A DNA stretch of 64,000 nt from Neospora caninum Liverpool (lineage: Eukaryota > Apicomplexa > Conoidasida > Eucoccidiorida > Sarcocystidae): contig NC_018397.1 of NCBI RefSeq assembly GCF_000208865.1, positions 3,873,748-3,937,747 of the forward strand, written 5' to 3'. This document shows positions 25,154-36,063 of the stretch, in pieces. The position numbers and the translations under genes were made by a program. Positions within the stretch are counted from its first letter, which is position 1; the number at the start of each line of letters is the position of its first letter. Under the pieces are notes generated by a model that saw nothing but the letters and a program-made list of their open reading frames with translations, was not told where the DNA came from and searched no databases.

Positions 25154-25168
25154 CCCCCCCCCCCCCCC
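25154..25168. repeat. Homopolymer of 15 C
   Basis: An uninterrupted run of 15 C bases lies about 255 bp upstream of the ATG at 25423. Long G/C homopolymers are prone to length change and sequencing error. Confidence 0.9.
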
Positions 25169-25422
25169 GATACCATGATGCGAAAAGAAGACACGTGCTG
25201 CAGCAGTGGAAACAAAAGTCGGCTCTCACACAGAAGAGAGCGTTCTCTCTGCTGACACTAAACAGCGGGACAGCCATGGGAGGTGGTCTGACTGTCAGAA
25301 TCAGAACTAGACAGACACTGACCGAGAGTGGTAGTCACATTTGGGTTACGTGAGCAGCCCATCCACGTAAAAGGACGTCTTGCTGCCCACCGCTTCGTAG
25401 GTATTACAACCATGCCCCAAAT

Positions 25423-26259
25423 ATGAGTCAACTTCGAGGATCACCCTTTGCAACGCCATGTGCATCGTGCGACAAGGACACCTTTTGGGCAAAGCGTCAA
25501 AACTTCATATTCGGCTTCGTAACTCTTCTTGCCTCAGCCCTCATCAGTGAAACGCTCCATCAGGTGCGAGTTCGAAGGGAGATCAGGCGTCGTAGAAGAG
25601 TTGACGGCGACAGCATCTCTTCCAGCTCAAGTGTGTCGTCTTGGCGTGATTCCCTGAGTCACCGGAGAATGCTCATGCATGCGTCTCGTAATCGCCGATG
25701 GGTCTCAGATGAGGAATACCGCGGTGCCTCGGGTGATGACTATGAAACGTCCAGGTATCAGCACAGAGTATTCCCGAGGAGAGGTCCATTTAGGCGAAGA
25801 TCCGGTACGGCGCGGGTCCGCAGACCTTACGATGAGGCTTTCAAAGACGTGGAAAGGGAGCCGCGTGCGCCGTACAACGCTATCGATTCCGCCGTTGTGG
25901 TTGCAACGCTCAATCATCCTGGCCTCACCAGTGGCACGCGCCATCGCTATAGTGGACCTAAAGCACAAAATGTCCGCACCACCGTGGTGCAGCCTGGTGT
26001 GGAACCTGAAAGTAGCCCTTCTACCTTCCCAGATTTTCGTGCAGCAGCTCCTCCCCAAGCAGACACCGCTGCGGAACGACCTAGCTCACACAGGAAGGAA
26101 CCCCTGGCGACTTCTCTGAACAACGCAGAACAACATCTTACTGCCGCACCACCCGGAAATGGCATGCGATCTCGGGAACAGTCAGAAAATACGTCTACAT
26201 GGCCGACCAACAGGCCTCTTCATCCGCCAGCGCCTGGAAGGGGGTCGTGGAATCGATAG
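25423..26259 (+). CDS. Orphan membrane-anchored basic protein, single exon
   Basis: Encodes 278 residues from the ATG at 25423 to a TAG. Residues about 28-45 (FIFGFVTLLASALISETL) form one membrane segment, probably a signal anchor, followed at once by a highly basic Arg run (RREIRRRRR) and a Ser-rich stretch. The remainder is Arg/Pro/Ser/Asp-rich with few hydrophobic residues and is probably disordered. Such proteins are frequent among coccidian dense-granule and other secreted proteins; that is an analogy from layout only. There is no homology that I can name and no RRL motif. It follows the two-exon gene at 24004 on the same strand by about 530 bp. I see no strong donor inside the frame, so an intronless model is reasonable. 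Confidence 0.66.
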   Translation: MSQLRGSPFATPCASCDKDTFWAKRQNFIFGFVTLLASALISETLHQVRVRREIRRRRRVDGDSISSSSSVSSWRDSLSHRRMLMHASRNRRWVSDEEYRGASGDDYETSRYQHRVFPRRGPFRRRSGTARVRRPYDEAFKDVEREPRAPYNAIDSAVVVATLNHPGLTSGTRHRYSGPKAQNVRTTVVQPGVEPESSPSTFPDFRAAAPPQADTAAERPSSHRKEPLATSLNNAEQHLTAAPPGNGMRSREQSENTSTWPTNRPLHPPAPGRGSWNR

Positions 26260-28061
26260 CTTGCTTCAGAGATATCGAAACAACTCTCGCCTTCAAAGTG
26301 TCCGCTAATGATTTACAGCTCAACTACCACATTATGGAAAACAGGGCCCGTCGAGTATAACAGAGGATACCCTCTCTCCTCCTCTTGCTAGCCAATTCTC
26401 TTTCAGATGCAGGGAAAACATTAACTCTCATTTTAACGCGAGGTCTGTCCTGGCAGTGACGCTGAAGGCCATCGCTGAAGCAAGTGTGGCACCGATGCCG
26501 GAATGTAGGGTCGAGGCAGCAGAGCACAAACCATTATGCCGAAAGAGCACAGTCCCACTGTAACACACTGACCTAAATCCGCCCAGAGCAGAGTCTGCTG
26601 CACCGCGCCTAAAGAAGGCATAGTCAGCAGAAGCTAGATGTCTTGGCATTCGATCGCCAGTAGCTCGGGGGGTACGTCCCCGATAACCAGATCGTCAAAC
26701 GAGAACAGTCATCGAACACCAAATGGGGTGCTTTGTCGCACGCATCTGCGACTTTTCTCTCTGAGCTCCAGTAATAGTTAATCCTCAGAAGAACGCAGTA
26801 AACACCGTTTTGTGGACCAGTGTAGGACTGTAAGCCACCTGGTTAGATGCCGTGACCATCGAACTGCAGAATTCCGCCCACTGATGTCAGCGTCAGCTGA
26901 TTTGACGGCAAAACTGCCTAATTGTCTCCCCTCTCAAGCAGTTACGATCAAGGAATTCAATCCTGCACATCAGTGATTTCATCAGCTGCCAGTGCCCCGT
27001 ATTCATTTTATGTTGATAAGAAGAGTTGTAGAGCCAATGTTGTAAAGACTGCAGCCTACAGGATCCGCTGCTCCTCGCGTAATGACGTGATGCACCTGCT
27101 GTAGTGTGAAGCAGAATGCTCTCCTGCAGCTGTACGTAGCACCTGTATACCTTCAGAGCAGCAGAGTCGAATCCCTTGCATATGATGGAGAGGCAATGCT
27201 TGGTCTTGATACGATGCATTCAGTAGTGGTGGCACTAATGCGTAGCGAAAGGCAATGAGAAATATAACCTGTACAAGGCCGTATCAGTCCTAGTATTGTT
27301 ACGGCGCAGTGGTTCTAGTGGCACTATAGTAGCATTCACCCTCGCTGTCGGGCTATTGGCTACGCAATAAATATGCCAACAAAGCAAGAAATGTAGGCAA
27401 TGATCAAGGACGTTCCGGTGACCGTGCTTCCAGTCGCACACGTGCCCTGCGCGATATTCGCAATCGTGCCATTTGCGCAAGTGCCTTCCGTGTACCATCG
27501 CCAGTCAAACATGCCATGACAGAGACTGTAGAAGAATAAGAAAATTGCGTCGTTCGGTCCGTTTAAGAGCGGAATGTGTTAACCGGCACTACAGTGCACC
27601 AAATCGAAACCGATCCAGACAATATATCGAAGGTGGCCCGCTATGAAATGAACTATTTTCTGCATCGCCACACCTGTTCTCGCTGAAGCTGTCGTCACCG
27701 GTCCATAGCAGTCAGCGGGCAGACCTACGGATCAAGAACCAGCGTTGCGGGCGTCTGAACTGGCCACGTGCTTCATGATGAAGAGATCGTCTGAAGTTGA
27801 AGGCTCGTGGCATTGGTGAAGACAGAGTCCCGTTGCAACGCCTTATCAGCGTCTCCGTCGTCCCTTTCCCTCCCCTTTCAAGCCTTGTCACTGTGCTTTC
27901 TCTCCCCTATTCGTATCACTGAATATAAGGGAACTTCCCCATGCAGACACTGACCGGCAGGCTGCAAGTTATACCTTATTCGCGTTCGGGTCTTAATTTG
28001 TTCTGTGTGCCCATGCGTAGATCCACTTGCACCATGCAGACCAACTTTATTTCGCATACCC
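26260..28061. other. Intergenic, no supported gene
   Basis: Only short frames (under 110 codons) on both strands, without motifs or phased splice pairs. Confidence 0.5.
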
Positions 28062-28157
28062 TTAACTAAACTCATCATGCTGTATACCAGAAGTTCCAAC
28101 ACAGAATTAACCGCAACCGCCTCCCCACCCACACGCACATGACGCTCCAAGGATTCT

Positions 28158-29378
28158 TCATAGCTTCGCACGGCCGGTGTTTACCGGGCCGTACGTCGGA
28201 CCTTCACCAATCAGTAATTGGCGCAGTTCTGCCTGGCTCATCTCCTTCTCTAGACCTCTGCTGTATGGACTGTTAAAGAGCAATCGACACACAAAACCCA
28301 GCTTCTGTTGCAAGGCGACAATCCCCGTGAGGATAGCGGCGGTCACGTTGTGAGCCGTTGCGCTTGGATTCCTCGTCTCCTCTGCCGCATGCTGTTCCTC
28401 AGTTCTGCTCGTTTCCGCTATAGTTTGTTCCAGCATATCTTCATTCTTGAAGGGGTCGAGTTCTCGTTTTGTCCGTTGCAATGACAGCAGTGTTTCTATA
28501 GCAGCGGATGTGGTTCCTAAATCAGGCCGCGTAGTTGCAGTTTTGCCGATAAGCAGCCGTGGAATCCTGCCAGGTGCCCCACTAATTCTTGAGGAATGCT
28601 GCGTGCCCTGAGACCTGAGAGGTCCGGTCATTTTGTCCTCTGCTCCGAATTCGGATGCGTCGTTGTGGTTATCATTTCCTGTGTCGGCCTCTGAGTAAGC
28701 CTTTACTCTGTGTGTTGCCATCCTCTGCAAAGCACCTGCAGCTCTACAAAGCGTGTTGTGAACAGACAACAGGACCGGTAGCGATGAGGCTGCCCCCTTC
28801 GACATGATACAGACCGCTCGATGATTGACCTCCTGCAAGAAACCCCTAGTTTCGTCGAGACCGTTCTTGGCCTTAGAGGCAGGCGGTGCAAACCTTCGCA
28901 GCGCAGCATTTATCACCTCTCTTGCGACCTGCTGAGCCAACAATGCAAGGAGGACGCGGCTCAACCATCGAGTGCCTGGCTCCCAACTTTTGAATGTTTC
29001 AGGTTCAGATTTTGCAGCGCTTGCGGTTTCGGAGTGTGCGTATCCCTTCTCGCCGCCACTAGATGAGATTGTTCGGCATACATCATCAGTCAGTGTCCTG
29101 ATAGAGATACCTGCCACGGTAGGTGCTGCCGAGTCCCGCTCCCTTTCGCCAGCAGTGGAAGCTGGCTTGCTGATTTCAGCAGCTTCCTGCAAAGCCGCTT
29201 GAACTCGATGCTGAACAGAGTTTCCGTTCAGAACTTCACACTGAGGAGAAAACCGTTGCAGGTGCCGCATTAACTGCTGCAGCACCAGAACCACCTGTGG
29301 CGGGGAGAGACCGAGCACCTGTGGCCTGTCCGGTAGCAAAGCTGCCGCCGCTGTGAACAGTAGGGAAGTGCGATCCAT
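28158..29378 (-). CDS. Orphan helical protein of 406 residues
   Basis: A single open frame runs from the ATG at 29378 (context gagATGG) to a TGA at 28158-28160. I do not recognise it. Residues 1-75 are hydrophobic and helical (LLFTAAAALLPDRPQ, QVVLVLQQLMRHLQRF). A second helical block around 130-170 (WLSRVLLALLAQQVAREVI) and a third near 350-380 are separated by polar Ser/Thr/Glu-rich linkers. There is no obvious signal peptide cleavage site. The C-terminus is uncertain. A donor-like GTAAAC at 28184 and an acceptor at 28080 (..cttctggtatacag) would replace the last eight residues by HDEFS. Alternatively, a second open frame (27878..28180, +1 shifted) begins exactly where this one ends and could be its continuation after a frameshift. 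Upstream, 29444..29686 on the same strand holds another short frame that might be a separate gene or an earlier exon. Confidence 0.6.
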   Translation of the reverse strand: MDRTSLLFTAAAALLPDRPQVLGLSPPQVVLVLQQLMRHLQRFSPQCEVLNGNSVQHRVQAALQEAAEISKPASTAGERERDSAAPTVAGISIRTLTDDVCRTISSSGGEKGYAHSETASAAKSEPETFKSWEPGTRWLSRVLLALLAQQVAREVINAALRRFAPPASKAKNGLDETRGFLQEVNHRAVCIMSKGAASSLPVLLSVHNTLCRAAGALQRMATHRVKAYSEADTGNDNHNDASEFGAEDKMTGPLRSQGTQHSSRISGAPGRIPRLLIGKTATTRPDLGTTSAAIETLLSLQRTKRELDPFKNEDMLEQTIAETSRTEEQHAAEETRNPSATAHNVTAAILTGIVALQQKLGFVCRLLFNSPYSRGLEKEMSQAELRQLLIGEGPTYGPVNTGRAKL

Positions 29379-29443
29379 CTCAAAGGACCTCGAAACGAAA
29401 ACTGTAACGACGGCAGGATTGGCTCCGGCAGGTGCATGTGGCC

Positions 29444-29686
29444 TTATGTGTCCTGTGGATTTGAGACAAACGATTGCAACGCTGCGATCTCCGTTGTGTG
29501 GAATCTGAAAAACACGAAGTGTTCTTGCTTGAGCAGACGGATGATGCGCAGGTGCTCAAAATAACCGGGGATGAGTCCTGAGCAACAACTGATATAGAAG
29601 AAAGAGAAGGTTAAACTTAGGAGTCTTCTAGCCTGCTGACGCATGCTTCGAGGCTGCACATCGGCTGTCTCGCCTTCAGTTTCCAT
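29444..29686 (-). CDS. Small candidate secreted protein
   Basis: Encodes 80 residues from the ATG at 29686. Residues 15-37 (MRQQARRLLSLTFSFFYISC) look like a signal sequence. The remainder is rich in hydrophobic and aromatic residues (YFEHLRIIRLLKQEHFVFF). The same DNA contains two good acceptor tracts (..cttctatatcag and ..gtgtttttcag), so it may instead be intron plus exon of the 29378 gene. Confidence 0.28.
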   Translation of the reverse strand: METEGETADVQPRSMRQQARRLLSLTFSFFYISCCSGLIPGYFEHLRIIRLLKQEHFVFFRFHTTEIAALQSFVSNPQDT

Positions 29687-29716
29687 GTGCGTTCTTCTGC
29701 CCAGAGTAAGAACCAC

Positions 29717-30981
29717 ACATCGGTTGCAGATCTACTGACATGCAGCCAGGATGCGCTCCATAGGTCGAAAAAGGAGGTTTTGCCGTCCCACTTAGTGGGA
29801 ACTCAAATAGAGTGCGACCCTGCGACTTGCTCTTTTACACTGATGACTGCCCGCAAACGGCCAAGGGTATAACAGATGATAGGAACTCGGAACAGTAACG
29901 GACATGAAAACAACCTACAACAAGGGTGACCTCTCCGTGGACAAGAGTCCAAGTCACCAATCTCCTTGCTCGACAATTGACAGTGTGAACGAAGAATGTT
30001 CGAACAAAAAGGAATTGGATGGAGCGTGTATTGTACTTTCGTTTTAAAAAGCGGGGTCACACATAGGTGTGTCCAGCGTGGCACTAACTATAATACGATG
30101 TCGACATCGTTCGTTTGCCAAGCACATACGCTCAATTGATGGAAGCGTGAGCTACCCTGTAACAAGGAAACGTGTTTTTGTGACATCGCTACACATGACA
30201 CTGCTCTGCAAGAGATGTTGCGCTTCGTTCCTTCCGTATGCGTGAGCGACAGGGCGCTGCGCTGTCGTATAATTCTTTACGGCTTGCTGATTATATCGCC
30301 GCAAAGGGGCGATCTCCCGTTTTGGCGCTCTTTGACAGGCTCAAAAGTCGCTTGACTTTTTGAACGATTTCATCCGCCATCATGTCTCCATGTGCCCTGC
30401 TTCGGAAGGGCAAGCAATTAGAAAATATCACTATTTGCCTGCTAGTGTATCGCATATGCAGGAGTATCGGTTTCGCTCACAGATCGCACGCATTAATATT
30501 TCATCCAAGAACAGCATCATGGCAAGACAGAGGGGAAATTACCAGACGAGAACAGCCAAAGCAGGGGGAATGCTATCAGGATCACCGCTATACCGAATAT
30601 CAGCATTTAAACTGGTTAGAGTGTAAACTGCTTTATCCTAACTACCGCATCGGCACTACAGGACAAGGATTTGCCGCTTGGTGCTTGTGAGCGTAAGCAC
30701 ATTCATATGGGTGCCAAGGCTCCGTGTGTCATACTGATTTCTAAAATCTCATTCGCAATGCATGTCAATCCAAAGTATAACGTCTGATCGAAGTCCGCAC
30801 CCAAAAAGAAATCCGCCTGGGAAGACTCGCCCATATGCGACGACCACCAAAAGGTGGTGCATTTAAGCACTATTGACGCAGGATTTTACACGAGTACGGC
30901 AATGGACCGGATAAGGTGGCAGCGCACACTGCCGCAGGCGGCACTGGTAATGCTATACGTGGGATGCAGTGCCTCAGAGAA
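29717..30981. other. Intergenic, no supported gene
   Basis: Only short overlapping frames on both strands; nothing with a motif or strong splice sites. Confidence 0.45.
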
Positions 30982-32210
30982 TTACAAATTGGCAACCTTC
31001 TCTGGGTTTACGGTACTACTTTCAGGCTGTTCTTCCACCTCATCACAAGCCACCATGTACCACCCAAAGTGGCATTGTGAGGAGCATTCAGCTGCGGAAA
31101 CAGCTTGGACAGCTTTGACAGAAACATACTTTCCGGTGTAAGGTCTCCCAGATTCGGAGACTGACGAGTTTTTTCTCTCTGATCGGACGACCCAGAAATG
31201 CTTGGAAAGCTGCAGATTGACATCAGCAGTGTCTGAGGCGCGGCTCCTCGGTATACGTGACGGAACGTTAAGTTCACTTGCGTCGCTGCAACAGAAGCAT
31301 TTGCGCCCTTCATCGAGGTGAGCAGACCCAGGCAGGTATCGGTCCACGGAAAACTGCAAATGCGTTTCGCTGGAGTTCACTAAGCAACCGAAATGGATGG
31401 ACTCCTGGAAGAAGATCGTCAGAAGCATGTCTAGGCACTTTGTCGCTTCATCTTGTGCCGCAGTAAAACGCACGCATGCCCCCAGGGCATTCATCGTTTC
31501 CACCGTTTTGCAACTTTCTGCACACCATACAGAATCTGGAGGAAGACACACACACAGCAGGAAGCGACCACTGCGGCCATCATATTGCGGACGAGGCAGC
31601 GGTGTCGCCTACACAGAAGTTTCCCTTCTGTGCTCCTGGCTATAAACAACAGAGAATGAGGGATTGCATTGTTGACGTGGCCTGGCCACGCCGTCGAGCG
31701 TGCTTACCGAAAAGTTCTGAAAGGCCAGCTGTGAGGATTACAATGGCAATACACACCCAACTACTGCTTTACCCCTTACTTTTTCCACCGAGCCTACTGA
31801 GCGCGTTGCCATGGCGCAGGCCTCACCGTTCGAGGAAGTCCTGCTGACACAGCATTCTTGAAAGCCGATATCGTAGACGATCGGCGAACAATGCGAGCAA
31901 GCGCGCGGGAAATGCCGTCAGCTGAGGGGAGCTGCGTCAAACAGTCCGGAATGGGGCGCCTTCCGAGTCCGTCCCCCCTAGCGAAGCTCGGGATATGCGG
32001 TACCGAGGACTTTGGAATTGCATGCTGTGTGTGTTTCAATGGGAAGGAACCGCGCGTATCAGCGTCACAGCAAATGGTCGTTGAATTCTTTGGGGCGTGG
32101 AAGGTGGACCTAGCCTCGCGTCGCTTAAAAGGAATTTCGAACCCTGTCCTGAAGACACAGCCAACTAACCCAGCCAGGCCGACACGACGCAGGCGACCCA
32201 GAATCAACAT
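30982..32210 (-). CDS. Candidate Cys-containing secreted protein, two or three exons
   Basis: Exon 1 (32210..31827) encodes 128 codons exactly, starts with a short hydrophobic N-terminus (VGLAGLVGCVFRTG) and ends at GTGAGG. A 21-bp micro-exon at 31728..31708, flanked by an acceptor and GTAAGC, can be included without changing phase. The last exon begins at 31404 after a pyrimidine tract (ttctgacgatcttcttccag) and runs 140 codons to a TAA at 30982. The C-terminal exon has Cys pairs (CFCC, CSSQC) and the stretch TGKYVSVKAVQAVSAAECSS, which resembles the first strand and helix of PAN/apple or WSC modules found in microneme and surface proteins. The full cysteine pattern of those modules is not present. 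The opposite strand is also open over much of exon 1 (31858..32424), so the strand assignment is not secure. Confidence 0.32.
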
Positions 32211-33187
32211 ACGGAGCAGGAGGAGTCGGACGAGAAAGTGCTATCTAGGAAAACACAAGCACTCCATTTACAGTGACTGGAAGGCCATCCACTTTTCAGC
32301 TACGGAATACCGCGTCGCCTGTAGGCCGCACCTGCTGGTTTTATGCTGTGACATACTGTTACACTCTGCATCGAGGACATGGAACCACGACGTTTCTGTC
32401 TGGTCACGGCTCCGACTTTTTTAAGCGGGACCAACGTTGCATTCACGCGAAACACCACTGGTGCAGTTCCGTGCACAAAACTAGCTAAAAGTTCTGCACT
32501 TACACTTGTCTTCATTCGCAGATTGAAGTCGCTGACGGAGAGGCGGAGGAAGACTGCCAAAGAGAGACAGGCGGAAGACATCAAACCGAGACGGGTCCGA
32601 AAGACAACCGTCGGCCTGAGAACAAATCAACACACCGCAGACGTCATTTAGACACGTCGCTCGCAGAGTAACCAAATACGAAAACGGAACAGGTTGGTGT
32701 CATTTGAACATCTTGTAAGCGACGAGCAGTAACTATGTTTTCTCCGCACGGATGAAGAATGCGCGAGGAATCAGCGCCTCGAGGCAAGCGTATCATCCCG
32801 CACCGACTTAAAAAAAGTTGTCTGCCCACTTCTCGCATTAAAAACCGTGCGGTGGTACACGTGTGCCATGTTACCACAGCCAACTGATGACGCAATTCTG
32901 TTTCAAACCGAAGAATGGGCGCCTCGGCCTCGCCTAGAGGGCTGCATGCCGTTCAGGGGCAAAGGAAAGAGGCAGCTATGGATAAATAGGTAACAGAGCA
33001 ATCGTATTTGATGAGTATCAGTTTTGATAGTCTTCGTGCTTTGAGCTGGCGTCACAATCTTCCACAGTCTCAGTTCAACCTAGCAGGGGACCACCTCAGC
33101 TACGTCATAACGGGGTCGCATGATTCTGTCGCGGGAGTGCGTGGCCTTGCACTTGCCCCACGGTGAAGAGTGCGGACGGCACTCTTA

Positions 33188-33637
33188 TCAAACCGGATGC
33201 AGCGGCGGAGCCGGATCTTCAGCTGCCGAGATCGTGTCTTCAATTTCCGGAAGAGCCCCGAGCCCTACCTCCACCAGCATCCGTCCTGTGAGGATCTCCT
33301 GGCACAAGTCTGCTGTGGCATCTTCTCTGTAGCCGATATCATCAGCCCCTTCTAGCTGAGTTCGTAACGCTCCCCTTTCCGCACTTCCAAGATCACGAAC
33401 GAGCGCACTGCTTTCGTCACCATTGCTGAGCTCTCCTGACTCGTCCTGTTTGTCTCTAACAGAGGCCAACAGGTCCGTCGGCAATCCACAACTGACAGCG
33501 TTCGGCCCGTCGGGGTGCCATCTGCGGCAAGCTGCTGCTCTCTGTTCGTGACTTGTCTGTGTTACCAGGCGTAGCCCGGGGATATGCGACAAAAGGGGGT
33601 AGTAAAGGGAGAAGAGCTGGATGGTCTGGCCCGCTAC
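33188..33637 (-). CDS. C-terminal exon of an unknown protein
   Basis: A strong acceptor (ctgaacttccttcccag, ending at 33638) opens a frame of 149 codons to a stop. There is no in-frame ATG, so it would be the last exon of a multi-exon gene. The product is acidic and well balanced (LSNGDESSALVRDLGSAERG, TADLCQEILTGRMLVEVGLG). Upstream exons were not identified; an ATG-initiated stretch (MTSRLFARAVRPRV) nearby has a GTAACC donor but the wrong phase. Confidence 0.33.
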   Translation of the reverse strand, partial: VAGQTIQLFSLYYPLLSHIPGLRLVTQTSHEQRAAACRRWHPDGPNAVSCGLPTDLLASVRDKQDESGELSNGDESSALVRDLGSAERGALRTQLEGADDIGYREDATADLCQEILTGRMLVEVGLGALPEIEDTISAAEDPAPPLHPV

Positions 33638-36063
33638 CTGGGAAGGAAGTTCAGCATTCACGACAAGACGCAGTGTCCATTCTCAGAGCAGGTTACCCAG
33701 GAAAGCACACTCGAGGCCGAACGGCTCGCGCGAAGAGGCGTGAGGTCATCGGCTGCTAGCAACGCACACGCGGCCTCTGACTCCTACCGCCATACCTCTT
33801 CCAAACAAACAGGACACAAACGACGCTCCCGCACAAAGCCTGATTAGTCCCTGCATGCTGCCTACACCGCAGATTAAAACTGCTAGAGAAAAAGCGTAAA
33901 ACTAAGCCAGCCCTCTATCTGCCTTTGTACAGCTTCCATGTCAGAGTAACGTAAACCTCCAAGATTCATCGTTTTCCCTAACGGGAACTCCGAACTCTAT
34001 TTAGCTCGCTTGATCAATGACGCTGCACTCGGCATGTCGGACTTGCCTTGCCAACTCCAGACGGCATGCAATCAGGAGTATCCTACCAGATTGGAAAGCT
34101 TGCGTGGGTTCTCCACAAACGCCATGCGGATATCTCCTGCTCAACATGAGGAATTCAGCACGCAGTTTCCGCAGCCGTCATCAGGCATTCGTTAACGAGC
34201 CAACCCGATCGACTGTATATCGGCGATGATTCAGCTCCACACTCCAGCCTGTTCCCCATTGTGAAAGACGATGCGAGCTCAAGAAGCCGTGCTTGATGGA
34301 AAAGCTGACAAAAACGGATCGCGCTGTATATGAAGGGCGGTGAATAGTAACACACTGAACTTACCTGTGTACGAGAGCCCACATATTGCATACAGGACAT
34401 CTCTAAACGGGACGACCGCCTTTTTCTGCAACAAAAGCGCGACGCGGAGCTGCAACAGAAAAACATCGCGGCGCACTTCTTTTACCATGTCATGGCATGT
34501 GCCAGTGTTGCCTAGTGGCTTCCAGTGTCTTCTGATGGGCTTTCTACTATGCCGAAGTTCCACCCTTCACCTAGACGTGGTGTGGACAGGACTGGACCCC
34601 CGCTCACAAAGGTGGACCTTTTATCAAATAAGGAGGCAGCTGTTTACTCCAGTAGACCGTGTCCAAACCTTCTCTTGCATATTAAAGGACTCCCTCAGTA
34701 CCTTGCCGCTCAATGACTCTACGCAAACAGCTCCCTCATTCAATGGATATAGTGGTCCGTAGCGAGCGAAACCGACGAAAGCGAGACAGAATAACGGAGA
34801 CGAAGCCGCATTTCTTGTCTGTTTGTTAGGTAAGAGATGAGCTGCCTGGAATCTCATGCAGATAATTGTCCCATTCCGGCACACGGTTTTGGGAAGCGCT
34901 ACAGGGCTCCGCGTACTGTCGACAGACTGCTAGACGACGCAATCAGGGAAAGACATAAGCGCGACACACGAACAGACGCACACGGGCAGTGGACAAATGC
35001 TCACAGCATTTAGACGATTTGCCTGTAAATGTTTCCAGAAAGGCGCCTTTGTCACGGAAGTGCCTTTTGGAGAGAAGAAATGCACCTACGAAACGTAGAA
35101 AGGCATACAGTAGGGACATGAACGCTCAGGAGGCACGAGTCAAAAAATGGAGTGGCCCACCGCTGCTTGTCTTTGATCCTCGCAGAATGCTACCGGCCTT
35201 CTTCACGGTGCCGAGCGGACCATGCAGTGTCAAATCCGCAACGGACTCTGGTGGAATGGCAAGTGTGTGGTGACAGGTTGGGCAAACGGGGTGAGCGACT
35301 GCCGATCATCCGGTGGAAGATGAAAAACGAAATCTTCCACCCTATCCGGGTAGCTGGTTCCCTTCATGCAAACACAGCAACTGCATAGACGCAACTTTGG
35401 TACGGGCGTCTGTGTGAATTCACGTGCTATTTTTTTGTACGCGATAAATGCACCGGTATACTGGATCTTTTCTAGTTCCGCCTCGTGCAAGCGCGTAGCT
35501 CAATGGCGGATCCGCAACGACATCAGAACTACACCGCAGATGAGACGCCGTACAGGCTTATGGAGCCGGCCACTGAAAAAGAGGGACGTCCAATCTGTCA
35601 GTTCTGCTTGAAGATCCTCGATGGCAGCGACACCGTATTTGGCCAGCTGCACGCGCCAAACATCAAAGAGAGCAAGGGGCGTAAAACTCTCCATTCTGAA
35701 ACGCTGATGCATGGAGGAACGAAGAAACACACAAACGTAGATTACCGCCAGGGTCGGCAAGATAGACAGCTCGTACGTAGACTGCAACGCATGCCACGGC
35801 ATTAGAAACCTGCGCTGCACACTGCGGTTATCGAGTTAGCCTCGAGTTCGTGTGCCGTAGGAACGGATTTTCATTCTCGACCTTCGGCAAAGATCCATGA
35901 AGAGTTCCACATTGCTCTCCATCCGTTGTGGAGGCGACTAGACGGGCGAAATCTCGCCCGAGCCACACCTTCCGGTCGGGGAGGTGTATGTTGTGTGCAG
36001 GGGGGAACAGCTAGTGTGAAGAACAGTGTATTGAGAGAGGAGAACAGCTGCTGTCCCGCACGC

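Noticed and set aside
34155..34487. Possible two-exon minus gene using GTAAGT at 34363-34364
   Set aside because: The most protein-like reading of the first exon is out of phase with the second. The in-phase alternative is short and Cys/Ser-rich with no support.
34340..34762. Plus-strand frame with a hydrophobic start
   Set aside because: Competes with the minus-strand splice signals and has no homology or splice evidence.
35485..35820. Opposed frames: plus starting MADPQRHQ, minus with AAIEDLQAELTDW
   Set aside because: Both are about 70-105 codons and plausible. Neither could be tied to other exons, so no call was made.
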